This document shows positions 29,472-41,388 of a DNA stretch of 64,000 bases, piece after piece. The stretch lies in NCBI GenBank assembly GCA_026982705.1, contig JALSGP010000012.1, positions 124,001-188,000 of the forward strand, in the 5' to 3' direction. Under the pieces are notes generated by a model. It did no database searches. It was not told the origin of the DNA and saw only the letters and a program-made list of their open reading frames with translations. The position numbers and the translations under genes are program-made. Source of the stretch: Alphaproteobacteria bacterium (lineage in GTDB: Bacteria > Pseudomonadota > Alphaproteobacteria > Geminicoccales > Geminicoccaceae). Numbering within the stretch: position 1 is the stretch's first letter; each line of letters opens with the position of its first letter.

Positions 29472-30479
29472 TCAGGTGGCGACGGGCGGTGGGGGCGGGC
29501 CGGCCTCGCGCAGTTCGAGGAGGGAGCCGCCCCCGGCCAGCCGCCGCACCGCCGCGCCCAGGAGCGGCGCCACCGACAGCACCGTCAGCCGACGTTCGGC
29601 GAACGCCGGCGCGAGGCGGAAGGGCGGCACCGTATCGGTGACGAGGAAGGCCGCGAAGCCGGCCCCGGCGAGCCGGTCCTCCGCGCCCTCGGCGAACAGG
29701 CCGTGGGTGACGCAGGCCACCACCGCCGCCGCGCCCCGCCGGCGCAGGGCGGCGGCGGCCCGCGCCAGGGTGGTCCCGGAGCTCACCAGATCGTCGATCA
29801 CCACCGCCACCCGTCCCTCCACCTCGCCCACCACCGCCTCGCCGGACACCCGCCCCTCGCTCCGCTTCTTCTCGAGGAAGGCGAGGGGCACGGGAGCGTC
29901 GAGCCGCGCCGCCAGCCACGCCCGCAGCGCCTCGGCCCGCTTGGCCCCGCCGGCGTCGGGCGAGACCACGGCGAGGGGCCGGCCGGCGAAGCGGGCGAGG
30001 AGATGGAGGCCGAAGAGGGGGCGGGCGGTGAGCTCCACCGATTCGATGCGGAAGGCGTTCTCGTAGGCGGCGGGATTGTGGACGTCGACGGTGACGATGC
30101 GGTCGATGCCCGCCGCCTCCACCATCTGGGCCACGTAGCGGGTGGTGACGGGATCGCGCGGCTTGGTGCGCCGGTCCTTGCGGGCGTAGCAGAGATAGGG
30201 GGTGAGGGCGGTGACGCGGGCCGCCCCGTTCTCCCTGAGGGCGGCGCAGAAGAACAGCAGGCGGCACAGCTTGTCGTTGGCGCTGGCGCCGGGCTCGCCG
30301 TAGAGGCCGTGGAGGACGTAGCAGTCGTGGCCGCGGACGGAGACGAGGGGGCGGCTCTTGTGCTCGCCGTCCTCGAACTCGCGCTCCTCGTGGGGGGCGA
30401 GGGCGAGACCGGCGGCCTCGGCGACGCGCGCGCCCAGCGTCTCGGAGCGGCGCAGGGCGAAGAGGAGGGGTTCGGACAT
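29472..30479 (-). CDS. prs: Ribose-phosphate pyrophosphokinase family protein
   Basis: A 335-residue PRPP synthetase homologue with two phosphoribosyltransferase-like halves. The PRPP-binding loop reads VAVVIDDLVSSGTTL near 224-238, and the ATP/ribose-binding regions include YLCYARKDRRTKPRD near 94 and VSPDAGGAKRAE near 172. It is longer and more divergent than classical Prs, with a glycine/proline-rich end. It may be a secondary paralogue feeding special pathways rather than the housekeeping enzyme. A TATAGT -10-like sequence at 30506-30511 (minus strand) lies about 27 bases before the start, without a convincing -35. It is divergent from gltDB. Confidence 0.85.
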   Translation of the reverse strand: MSEPLLFALRRSETLGARVAEAAGLALAPHEEREFEDGEHKSRPLVSVRGHDCYVLHGLYGEPGASANDKLCRLLFFCAALRENGAARVTALTPYLCYARKDRRTKPRDPVTTRYVAQMVEAAGIDRIVTVDVHNPAAYENAFRIESVELTARPLFGLHLLARFAGRPLAVVSPDAGGAKRAEALRAWLAARLDAPVPLAFLEKKRSEGRVSGEAVVGEVEGRVAVVIDDLVSSGTTLARAAAALRRRGAAAVVACVTHGLFAEGAEDRLAGAGFAAFLVTDTVPPFRLAPAFAERRLTVLSVAPLLGAAVRRLAGGGSLLELREAGPPPPPVAT

Positions 30480-30557
30480 GGACGGACCTCCCGCGATCGC
30501 GGCGGACTATAGCACGGCCGCGGACGGCGGGGCGTGGGACAACTAGTCATGATTCGT

Positions 30558-30569
30558 GACCATATGGTC
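30558..30569. promoter_or_regulatory. 12-bp perfect palindrome in the prs-gltD gap
   Basis: GACCATATGGTC is a perfect inverted repeat in the 281-base divergent gap between prs and gltD. The surrounding 30540-30650 is noticeably richer in A and T than the rest of the region, as expected for promoters. It could be an operator for gltDB or prs. I see no other gene or clear RNA in this gap. Confidence 0.4.
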
Positions 30570-30760
30570 CCGCAAAGGGCCATCCCACCGCTTCACGCCG
30601 CGCCATCCTGGAAAAATCCGTCAACATTCGAGACCGGATCGTTCCCAGGCCCTTTACCGACCCGGGCCCGGCACCTAGGAAGGGAGGGCCGCCCGCCGCG
30701 CGGCGCCTCCCGAGTGCGCCCTGCCGGCGCCACCGGACCCCAGCCGAAGGGACCACGCCC

Positions 30761-32215
30761 ATGCCGGTCGAGCGGATGATGCAGTTCGTGCGCGTGCCCC
30801 TGCGCATGCCGGACAAGCGCCCGCCCGAGGTGCGCCGGCGGGACTTCGGCGAGATCTACGCCGAGTTCACCGACGCCGGGGCCGCCGAGCAGGCCTCGCG
30901 CTGCGAGCAGTGCGGCGTGCCCTACTGCCAGATCCACTGCCCGCTCCACAACAACATCCCCGACTGGCTCTACATGACGGCCACCGGCCGTCTGCGCGAG
31001 GCCTGGGAGCTGGCCTCGGCCACCAACACCTTCCCCGAGGTGTGCGGCCGCATCTGCCCCCAGGACCGGCTGTGCGAGGGCAATTGCGTGCTGGAGCAGA
31101 GCCGTCACGGCTGCGTCACCATCGGCGCCGTCGAGCGCTTCATCGCCGAGACCGCCTTCCGGGAGGGCTGGGTGGAGCCCATCCGCCCGCCGCGGGAGCG
31201 GCCGCAGTCGGTGGGCATCGTCGGCGCCGGCCCCGGCGGCCTCGCCTGCGCCGCCCGCCTGCGGCGGCTCGGCTACACCGTCCACGTCTACGACCGCTAC
31301 GACCGCGTCGGCGGTCTGCTGATCTACGGCATCCCCAACTTCAAGCTGGACAAGGCGGTGGTGCGCCGGCGCGAGACCTGGCTGCGCGAGAGCGGCATCC
31401 ACTTCCATCTCGACTGCGAGATCGGCGGCCGGGGCCCCTCCTTCGCCGAGCTCCGCGCCCGCCACGACGCCCTCTACGTCTCCATCGGCGTCTACCGGGC
31501 GCGGGAGCTCAGGGTGCCGGGCGTCGGCCTCGAGGGGGTGGTGAAGGCGCTGGACTATCTGACCGCCAGCAACCGGGTGGGGCTGGGCGATCGCGTCCCC
31601 GCCTTCGAGTCGGGGCTGCTGAACGCCGCCGGCAAGGACGTGGTGGTGGTGGGCGGCGGCGACACCGCCATGGACTGCGTGCGCACCGCCATCCGTCAGG
31701 GCGCGCGTTCGGTCAAGTGCCTCTACCGGCGCGATCGCGCCAACATGCCGGGCTCCCGGCGGGAGGTCCAGCACGCCGAGGAGGAGGGGGTGGAGTTCGT
31801 CTGGCAGGCCGCCCCCGAGGCCTTCCTCGGCGACGGCCGGGTCCGGGCGGTACGGGCGGTGCGCATGCGGCTGGGGCCGCCCGACGCCACCGGCCGCCAG
31901 CGCCCGGAACCGGTGCCCGGCTCCGGCTTCGAGCTGGCGGCGGATCTCGTGATCCTGGCCCTCGGCTTCGAGCCCGAGGACGTGGGCACCCTCTTCGGCG
32001 AGCCGGAACTGGCCCTGACCCGCTGGGGCACCATCCGCATCGACTGGGAGACCATGATGACCAGTCTGGAGGGGGTGTTCGCCGGCGGCGACATCGTGCG
32101 CGGTGCCTCGCTGGTGGTGTGGGCCGTGCGCGACGGCCACGACGCCGCCGCCGGCATCCACGCCTGGCTCCGGGCCCGCGCCGCCGCCGGCGCACCGCTG
32201 GCGCTGGCCGGCTGA
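30761..32215 (+). CDS. gltD: Glutamate synthase (NADPH) small subunit
   Basis: The beta subunit takes electrons from NADPH through FAD to two 4Fe-4S clusters and on to GltB. The N-terminal cluster region has cysteines in CEQCGVPYCQIHC (from about 48) and CGRICPQDRLCEGNC (from about 94). The FAD motif GIVGAGPGGLACA is near 150 and the NADPH motif VVVGGGDTAMDCV near 295. The 484-residue length is normal. GltB follows after 18 bases with a good ribosome site. The small subunit comes first here. Confidence 0.95.
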   Translation: MPVERMMQFVRVPLRMPDKRPPEVRRRDFGEIYAEFTDAGAAEQASRCEQCGVPYCQIHCPLHNNIPDWLYMTATGRLREAWELASATNTFPEVCGRICPQDRLCEGNCVLEQSRHGCVTIGAVERFIAETAFREGWVEPIRPPRERPQSVGIVGAGPGGLACAARLRRLGYTVHVYDRYDRVGGLLIYGIPNFKLDKAVVRRRETWLRESGIHFHLDCEIGGRGPSFAELRARHDALYVSIGVYRARELRVPGVGLEGVVKALDYLTASNRVGLGDRVPAFESGLLNAAGKDVVVVGGGDTAMDCVRTAIRQGARSVKCLYRRDRANMPGSRREVQHAEEEGVEFVWQAAPEAFLGDGRVRAVRAVRMRLGPPDATGRQRPEPVPGSGFELAADLVILALGFEPEDVGTLFGEPELALTRWGTIRIDWETMMTSLEGVFAGGDIVRGASLVVWAVRDGHDAAAGIHAWLRARAAAGAPLALAG

Positions 32216-32233
32216 GAGAGGGGAGGGACGTCC

Positions 32234-36748
<4,515 letters not shown>

Positions 36749-36773
36749 GTCCGTCGCCTTCCCCCATCCGTCC

Positions 36774-36800
36774 GGGGCGGCCGTGGGGCCGCCCCCTTTT
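36774..36800 (+). terminator. Intrinsic terminator after gltB
   Basis: GGGGCGGCC (36774-36782) pairs with GGCCGCCCC (36787-36795) around a GTGG loop, followed by C and TTTT. It lies 25 bases past the gltB stop and is the clearest rho-independent terminator in the window. Confidence 0.8.
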
Positions 36801-36841
36801 CGTCTGTCATGAGATGAACCGAATGCACACACCGAACCCCC

Positions 36842-36873
36842 TTGACGGAATGCTCGGACGATATGATATCATA
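36842..36873 (+). promoter_or_regulatory. Promoter with embedded 12-bp palindrome before the HicA/HicB island
   Basis: TTGACG at 36842-36847 makes a good -35. The perfect palindrome TATGATATCATA (36862-36873) covers the likely -10, with spacing 14-19 depending on the hexamer chosen. An operator over the -10 is what an autorepressed toxin-antitoxin or regulator operon would have. The first gene begins 24 bases downstream. Confidence 0.55.
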
Positions 36874-36897
36874 CATTAGCATTCTTGGGGAACGGAC

Positions 36898-37287
36898 ATG
36901 ACGGACTGGAGAAAGCTCCTCGCCGGCGACGTCGTTGCCAAGATCGAAACCGAGATCGATCAGGCCTACAAACGGGGATGGGAAGAATGTTTGGAGCGGA
37001 TCGCTGAATGCGTACAGAAGCAGCGACTGCAGAGCGAGCCGAAACCCGGACGCGCCCCGCGGGGCATCTGGCGCTCCGTCGTCGAGCAGATCCTGCAGGA
37101 TCACGGAATGCCCATGAAGGTGAGTGAAATTATGACCGAAGCTGAACGTCGTGTCCGACGTCCGGCTCCCAGAGCGAGCATCTATCAGGCACTCGATCGT
37201 CTGCGGGACGAGGGTCTCGCCGAGCGATGTGACGATGGCCGATGGGTCTTCCGCCCGACGGGAACATCCAATGCGCCTGCCACGTGA
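36898..37287 (+). CDS. Small winged-helix protein heading the HicA/HicB island
   Basis: I do not recognise a named family for this 129-residue protein. Residues 1-50 form a charged helical segment with a WEECLERIAECVQKQ helix. Residues 57-120 look like a winged helix-turn-helix: SVVEQILQDHG, then KVSEIMTEAERRV, ASIYQALDRLRDEGLAE and the wing CDDGRWVFRP. This resembles HARE-HTH-type DNA-binding domains. Base composition is clearly less GC-rich than the flanking genes, suggesting recent acquisition. Its end overlaps the HicA-like start by 17 bases, so the two are cotranscribed. It may autoregulate at the upstream palindrome. Confidence 0.6.
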   Translation: MTDWRKLLAGDVVAKIETEIDQAYKRGWEECLERIAECVQKQRLQSEPKPGRAPRGIWRSVVEQILQDHGMPMKVSEIMTEAERRVRRPAPRASIYQALDRLRDEGLAERCDDGRWVFRPTGTSNAPAT

Positions 37288-37510
37288 TCTGTCTTCCGAC
37301 GAACTTATACGACGCCTTGAGCGTCTGGGATACCAAATCGATCGACAAAAAGGGAGCCATGTACGATTGCGTGGATTGGGGGGTGTATCTCTGACGGTTC
37401 CGCGTCACCGACACCTCAAGGTGGGTACGCTGAAAGCGATCATCCGCCAGATTTCCGAACAGATCGATGCACCCGAAAGCGTCATCCTGCGGCGCCTCTT
37501 TGACTCCTGA
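37271..37510 (+). CDS. hicA: HicA-like mRNA interferase toxin
   Basis: The 79-residue protein has the HicA/YcfA double-stranded-RNA-binding-like layout: LSSDELIRRLERLGYQ helix, strand with the conserved histidine in KGSHVRLR (H30), SLTVPRHRHLKVGTLKAIIRQI, and a C-terminal helix. H30 is the expected catalytic residue of this RNase toxin family. The ATG at 37271 lies inside the upstream winged-helix gene. It is relatively AT-rich: the line 37321-37380 is 31/60 G+C. A short HicB-like gene follows 24 bases downstream. Activity is inferred from family. Confidence 0.78.
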   Translation: MRLPRDLSSDELIRRLERLGYQIDRQKGSHVRLRGLGGVSLTVPRHRHLKVGTLKAIIRQISEQIDAPESVILRRLFDS

Positions 37511-37534
37511 GCCCTGAGCCCCATAATCGGGGCC

Positions 37535-37756
37535 ATGAAGGAGGTGCGCGAGATCATCTTCCTCGTCCGCGAGGAACCCGAGGGCGGCTATGTGGCCGAG
37601 GCGGTGGGCGTGCCCATCGTCACCCAGGCCGATTCCGTCGAGGAACTCCGCGGCATGGTGCGGGATGCCGTCCGCTGCCACTACGACGAGAACGATCCCG
37701 AGCGGCCCCGCCTGATCCGCCTCCACTTCGTCCGCGACGAGGTGCTCGCGGCCTGA
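37535..37756 (+). CDS. hicB: Short HicB-like antitoxin
   Basis: A 73-residue protein of the compact HicB type, sometimes mislabelled as 2-oxoisovalerate dehydrogenase. The motifs EIIFLVREEPEGGYVAEAVG and SVEELRGMVRDAVRCHYDE followed by RLIRLHFVRDEV are typical. It has only the partial RNase-H-like domain that binds HicA and no C-terminal DNA-binding domain, so another protein may provide operator binding. GC content is high, like the host, in contrast to the hicA and winged-helix genes. AAGGAGG ending in the start region gives a strong ribosome site. Confidence 0.8.
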   Translation: MKEVREIIFLVREEPEGGYVAEAVGVPIVTQADSVEELRGMVRDAVRCHYDENDPERPRLIRLHFVRDEVLAA

Positions 37757-37895
37757 AGGCCGTCGCATCGCGCCTCCGCGTGGTCGGTCCCCCGCGGCCC
37801 GACATCGCGTGCCGCGCGACGGCTCCGACCAGCGCGGCCTCCCGGAGCGCCCGTGCGCCCCGGGCCGCCGCGATCGGGTCCGTTTCCGCGCCCCC

Positions 37896-37923
37896 TTGAA
37901 TCCGGATCGAATTCGCGTAAAGG
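37896..37923 (+). promoter_or_regulatory. Candidate promoter of the CDP-sugar/glycan cluster
   Basis: TTGAAT and TAAAGG are 16 bases apart, within the 217-base gap between hicB and rfbG and about 50 bases before the rfbG start. I see no gene in the gap. No other promoter is apparent for the next nine genes. Confidence 0.35.
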
Positions 37924-37973
37924 TAGAAACGGGTCCCGTCGATCGATATCGGCAGGCGACACGGAGGGCGACC

Positions 37974-39071
37974 ATGCGGGTCGATCCCGCATTCTGGCTC
38001 CATCGACGGGTCCTCGTCACCGGCCATACCGGCTTCAAGGGCATCTGGCTCTCCGCCCGCCTCCTCGTCCTCGGCGCCGAGGTCGCCGGCCTCGCCCGCG
38101 AACCCGATCACGCCCGCCCCCTCTTCGACGCCCTCGACCTCGCCCGCCGGCTCGATCATCACCCGGTCGACCTCCGCGATGCCGAGGCGGTACGCCGGAT
38201 CGTCCGCCGCGTCCGCCCCGAGATCGTCTTCCATCTGGCGGCGCAGCCGCTGGTGCTGGAGGGTCTGCGCCGGCCGGTGGAGACCTTCGCCACCAACCTC
38301 CTCGGCACCGTCCATCTGCTGGAGGCGCTGCGCGACGAGCCGGATCTGCGGGCGGTGGTGGTGGCCACCAGCGACAAGGTCTACCGCGAGGGCGCGGGGC
38401 GGCGCCGCGAGGAGGATCCGCTGGGCGGGGACGACCCTTACAGCGCCAGCAAGGCCGCCGCCGAACTCGCGGTCGCCTGCTGGCGCCGCTGTTATCTCAC
38501 CCCCGAGGACGGGGTCGGCCTCGCCACCGCCCGCGCCGGCAATGTGGTGGGTGCCGGCGACTTCGCTCCCCACCGCCTGGTCCCGGACGCCGTCCGTGCG
38601 CTCGTCCGCGGCGAGCCGGTGGTGCTGCGCCATCCGGGCCACCGGAGGCCTTGGCAGCACGTGCTGGATGCCGTGCGCGGCTATCTGCTGCTGGCCCAGC
38701 GCCTCGCCGAGGCGCCGTCCGAGACGCCCGCCGCCTTCAATTTCGGACCCGGGGACGATCCGCCGCCCACCGTCCGCGAGCTGGTGGAACGTCTCCTCGC
38801 CGCCTGGGGCGGCGGTGCCTGGCGGGTCCGGCCCGGTGCCGGCGAGACGGTGGAGCGGCCCCATCTCGCCCTCGATGCCGGCCGCGCGTGGGCGTACCTC
38901 GGCTGGCGGCCGCTCCTGGACCTGGACGAGACGGTGGTCTGGACGGTGGCGGGCTATCGGGCGCTGCTGCGGGAGGGGCGCGCCGACTTCGTCACCGAAC
39001 AGATCGAACGCCACGCCGCCCGCGAGCGGGCGCCGGTCGCGCGGAGGGAGGAGTCTCGTGTCGAGGCCTGA
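37974..39071 (+). CDS. rfbG: CDP-glucose 4,6-dehydratase
   Basis: An NAD-dependent short-chain dehydrogenase/reductase that converts CDP-glucose to CDP-4-keto-6-deoxyglucose. The nucleotide-binding loop GHTGFKG is at 17-23, followed by FHLAAQPLV, the TSDKVY active-site strand and the YSASKAA catalytic Tyr-Lys pair. The GHTGFKGIWL start and 365-residue length match RfbG/Ddh-type CDP-glucose dehydratases rather than dTDP enzymes. The ATG at 37974 follows ACGGAGGGC. It overlaps rfbF by 14 bases. Confidence 0.92.
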   Translation: MRVDPAFWLHRRVLVTGHTGFKGIWLSARLLVLGAEVAGLAREPDHARPLFDALDLARRLDHHPVDLRDAEAVRRIVRRVRPEIVFHLAAQPLVLEGLRRPVETFATNLLGTVHLLEALRDEPDLRAVVVATSDKVYREGAGRRREEDPLGGDDPYSASKAAAELAVACWRRCYLTPEDGVGLATARAGNVVGAGDFAPHRLVPDAVRALVRGEPVVLRHPGHRRPWQHVLDAVRGYLLLAQRLAEAPSETPAAFNFGPGDDPPPTVRELVERLLAAWGGGAWRVRPGAGETVERPHLALDAGRAWAYLGWRPLLDLDETVVWTVAGYRALLREGRADFVTEQIERHAARERAPVARREESRVEA

Positions 39072-39870
39072 GGAGGTCCCGGTCTTCGTCCTGTGCGGTG
39101 GCCGCGGCACCCGCCTCGGCGGCAGCCGGGCACCGCTGCCCAAGCCCATGGTGGAGCTGGGTGACCGGCCGCTCCTGTTGCACATCCTCGAATCCTACGC
39201 CCGCTTCGGCTTCCGCCGCTTCGTCCTGTGTGCCGGCTGGCGCGCCGAGGCCATCGCCGGCTATTTCATGCTGATGCCGGGGCTCACCGCCGACTTCACC
39301 GTCGATCTGCGCACCCGCCAGGTCTTCTGGCACCAGAACGGCGAGGCGCCGGACTGGGAGATCACCGTCGCCCACACCGGCCCCGACGTGGGCACCGGCG
39401 CCCGCATCGCCCGCGCCGCCGCCCGCTATCTGGGCGACGCCGAACATTTCGCCGTCACCTACGGCGACGGACTCGCCGACGTGGACCTCGCGGCCGAGCT
39501 GGACTTCCATCTCGCCCACGGCGCCCTCGGGACGGTGCTGGCGGTGCGTCCGCCGGCCCGCTTCGGCCGCCTCGATCTCGACGGCGACCGGGTGCGCGAC
39601 TTCGCCGAGAAACCGGCCGAGGGGGCCGACTGGATCAACGGCGGCTATTTCTTCTTCCGCCGCGCCTTTCTCGACTATCTCTCGCCGGATCCCGCCTGCG
39701 TGCTGGAGCAGGGTCCCCTGGAGCGTCTCGCCCGCGACGGCGAACTCCGGGTCTACGTCCACGACGGCTTCTGGTCCTGTCTGGACACCCCCCGCGACCA
39801 CGAGCATCTGCAGGGGCTCTGCGAGTCCGGCCGGCCGCCCTGGCACGGACCGGGGGAGGAGGGACGGTGA
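39058..39870 (+). CDS. rfbF: Glucose-1-phosphate cytidylyltransferase
   Basis: Makes CDP-glucose from CTP and glucose 1-phosphate, supplying the dehydratase encoded just upstream. The activating loop CGGRGTRL is at about 13-20, with PKPMVELG following, then YGDGLADVDL and the ADWINGGYFFF segment. The 270-residue length fits. The start is the GTG at 39058, 7 bases after a GGAGGGAGGAG ribosome site and inside the end of rfbG. Its stop overlaps the next GTG start by 4 bases. Confidence 0.93.
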   Translation: MSRPEEVPVFVLCGGRGTRLGGSRAPLPKPMVELGDRPLLLHILESYARFGFRRFVLCAGWRAEAIAGYFMLMPGLTADFTVDLRTRQVFWHQNGEAPDWEITVAHTGPDVGTGARIARAAARYLGDAEHFAVTYGDGLADVDLAAELDFHLAHGALGTVLAVRPPARFGRLDLDGDRVRDFAEKPAEGADWINGGYFFFRRAFLDYLSPDPACVLEQGPLERLARDGELRVYVHDGFWSCLDTPRDHEHLQGLCESGRPPWHGPGEEGR

Positions 39871-40436
39871 GCCCGCGCTTCGTCCCGCTGGCGGAACCGC
39901 TGCCGGGCGTACGGCTCCTGCGGAGACGCGCCGTGGAGGACGAGCGCGGCCGCTTCGAGCGTCTGTTCTGCCGCGAGGAATTCGCGGCCCTCGGCATCGC
40001 CGCCGACTGCGTCCAGGTCAATCTCTCCACCACCCGCCGTCGCGGCACCTTCCGCGGTCTCCACTATCAGCTCCCGCCCTCGGCCGAGACCAAGATCGTC
40101 CAGTGTCTCGCCGGGGCGATCCACGACGTGGTGCTGGACCTGCGCCCCGGCACCTTCGGCCGCACCGCCACCTTCCGCCTCGCGGGCGGTGACGGCCGCG
40201 TGCTGGTGGTGCCGAAGGGCTGCGCCCACGGCTTCCTCACCCTCGCCGACGACACGGTGGTGCTCTACTGCGTGGACGCGCCCTGGGATCCCGCCCGCGA
40301 GCGCGGCATCCGCCACGACGATCCCGCCTTCCGCATTCCCCTGCCGTTTCCCCCGGAGATCGTCTCCCGGCGCGACCGCGCCCATCCGGATTTCGACCCT
40401 CGCCGACATCCGGAGATGCTGCCGTGCGCGTCCTGA
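39867..40436 (+). CDS. RmlC-type cupin nucleotide-sugar 3,5-epimerase
   Basis: The 189-residue cupin resembles dTDP-4-dehydrorhamnose 3,5-epimerase. It has RGTFRGLHYQ with the catalytic-base histidine, a HDVVLDLR strand, and VPKGCAHGFLTLADDTVVLYCV with the conserved tail. Because its neighbours make CDP-4-keto-6-deoxyglucose, it most likely epimerises that CDP-sugar rather than a dTDP-sugar. The GTG start overlaps the rfbF stop (GTGA). It overlaps the next gene by 13 bases. Whether it acts at C3, C5 or both cannot be read from the sequence. Confidence 0.85.
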   Translation: MSPRFVPLAEPLPGVRLLRRRAVEDERGRFERLFCREEFAALGIAADCVQVNLSTTRRRGTFRGLHYQLPPSAETKIVQCLAGAIHDVVLDLRPGTFGRTATFRLAGGDGRVLVVPKGCAHGFLTLADDTVVLYCVDAPWDPARERGIRHDDPAFRIPLPFPPEIVSRRDRAHPDFDPRRHPEMLPCAS

Positions 40437-41377
40437 TGACCGGAGCCAGTTCCTTCACCGGCGCCTGGTTCGCGAGTGCGCTGCTGGCCGCCGGTCACGA
40501 GGTGGTGGCCCTCGCCCGCCGCGACCCGGATGTCTGGGAGGAGGAGCGGCGCCGCCGTCTCGCCCTCCTGGCCCCGGGGCTCAGGGTGCTGGGTCCGGCC
40601 CCCTTCGGCAGCCGCGCCTTCCTGCACTGTCTCGAATCCTTCGGCCCCTTCGAGCTGCTGGCCCTCCACGGCGCCGAGGCCGGCGACCATCGCGACCCGC
40701 GCTTCGACGTGGCGGCGGCGGTGGCGGCGAACACCCGCAATCTCGAGGGAGTGCTGGAGCGGGCGGCCGAGCGGGGCACCCGGGCGGTGCTGGTGACGGG
40801 CTCGCTGTTCGAGGCGGAGGAGGGGGACGGCGAGCGACCGCTCCGCCCCTTCAATCCCTACGGCCGTGCCAAGACCCTCACCTGGCGGCGGATCCGCGAG
40901 GCGGCCGTGACGCGCGGACTCACCGTCGGCAAGTTCACCCTGGGGCATCCCGTGGGGCCCGGCGAGAAGCCGGGGCTGGTGCGGACGGTGCTGGATGCCT
41001 GGCAGGCGGGCGAGCTGCCCCACATCCGTCATCCCCATCTGGTCCGGGATTTCCAGCCGGTGGATCGCCTCGCCCGCGCCTATGCCGACTTCGCGGCGCG
41101 CCTCGTGACCATGCCCGCCGGCACCTGGAGCCTCTGTCCCTCCGGCTGGACCGGGACGCTGGAAACGCTGGTGGAGCGCATCGCCTCGGCCATGCGCCCG
41201 CGCCTCGCCCGTCCCTGCCGCTTCACCATGGCCGATCCGCCGGAGCCCACCACCGAGCCGCGGCGGCGTACCGGTCTCCATCCGTTGCGGCTGCTGGTGC
41301 CCGACTGGGACGAGCCCCTCTTCTTCGACCGCTGGGCGGCGGACGTGCGCGAGCGCGCCGGCCGCGCCGCCGCCTGA
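40424..41377 (+). CDS. NAD-dependent epimerase/dehydratase family sugar reductase
   Basis: The 317-residue Rossmann protein has the loop GASSFTG near 7-13, VTGSLFE as the active-site strand and the YGRAK catalytic pair (Y-x3-K) near 145. It is an extended-SDR protein. Position after the cytidylyltransferase, dehydratase and epimerase suggests it is the 4-ketoreductase that completes a CDP-6-deoxyhexose. That role is inferred from context. A C4 epimerase is an alternative. The GTG at 40424 is used, within the end of the preceding gene. Confidence 0.78.
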   Translation: MRVLMTGASSFTGAWFASALLAAGHEVVALARRDPDVWEEERRRRLALLAPGLRVLGPAPFGSRAFLHCLESFGPFELLALHGAEAGDHRDPRFDVAAAVAANTRNLEGVLERAAERGTRAVLVTGSLFEAEEGDGERPLRPFNPYGRAKTLTWRRIREAAVTRGLTVGKFTLGHPVGPGEKPGLVRTVLDAWQAGELPHIRHPHLVRDFQPVDRLARAYADFAARLVTMPAGTWSLCPSGWTGTLETLVERIASAMRPRLARPCRFTMADPPEPTTEPRRRTGLHPLRLLVPDWDEPLFFDRWAADVRERAGRAAA

Positions 41378-41388
41378 GGAGGTGCGCC

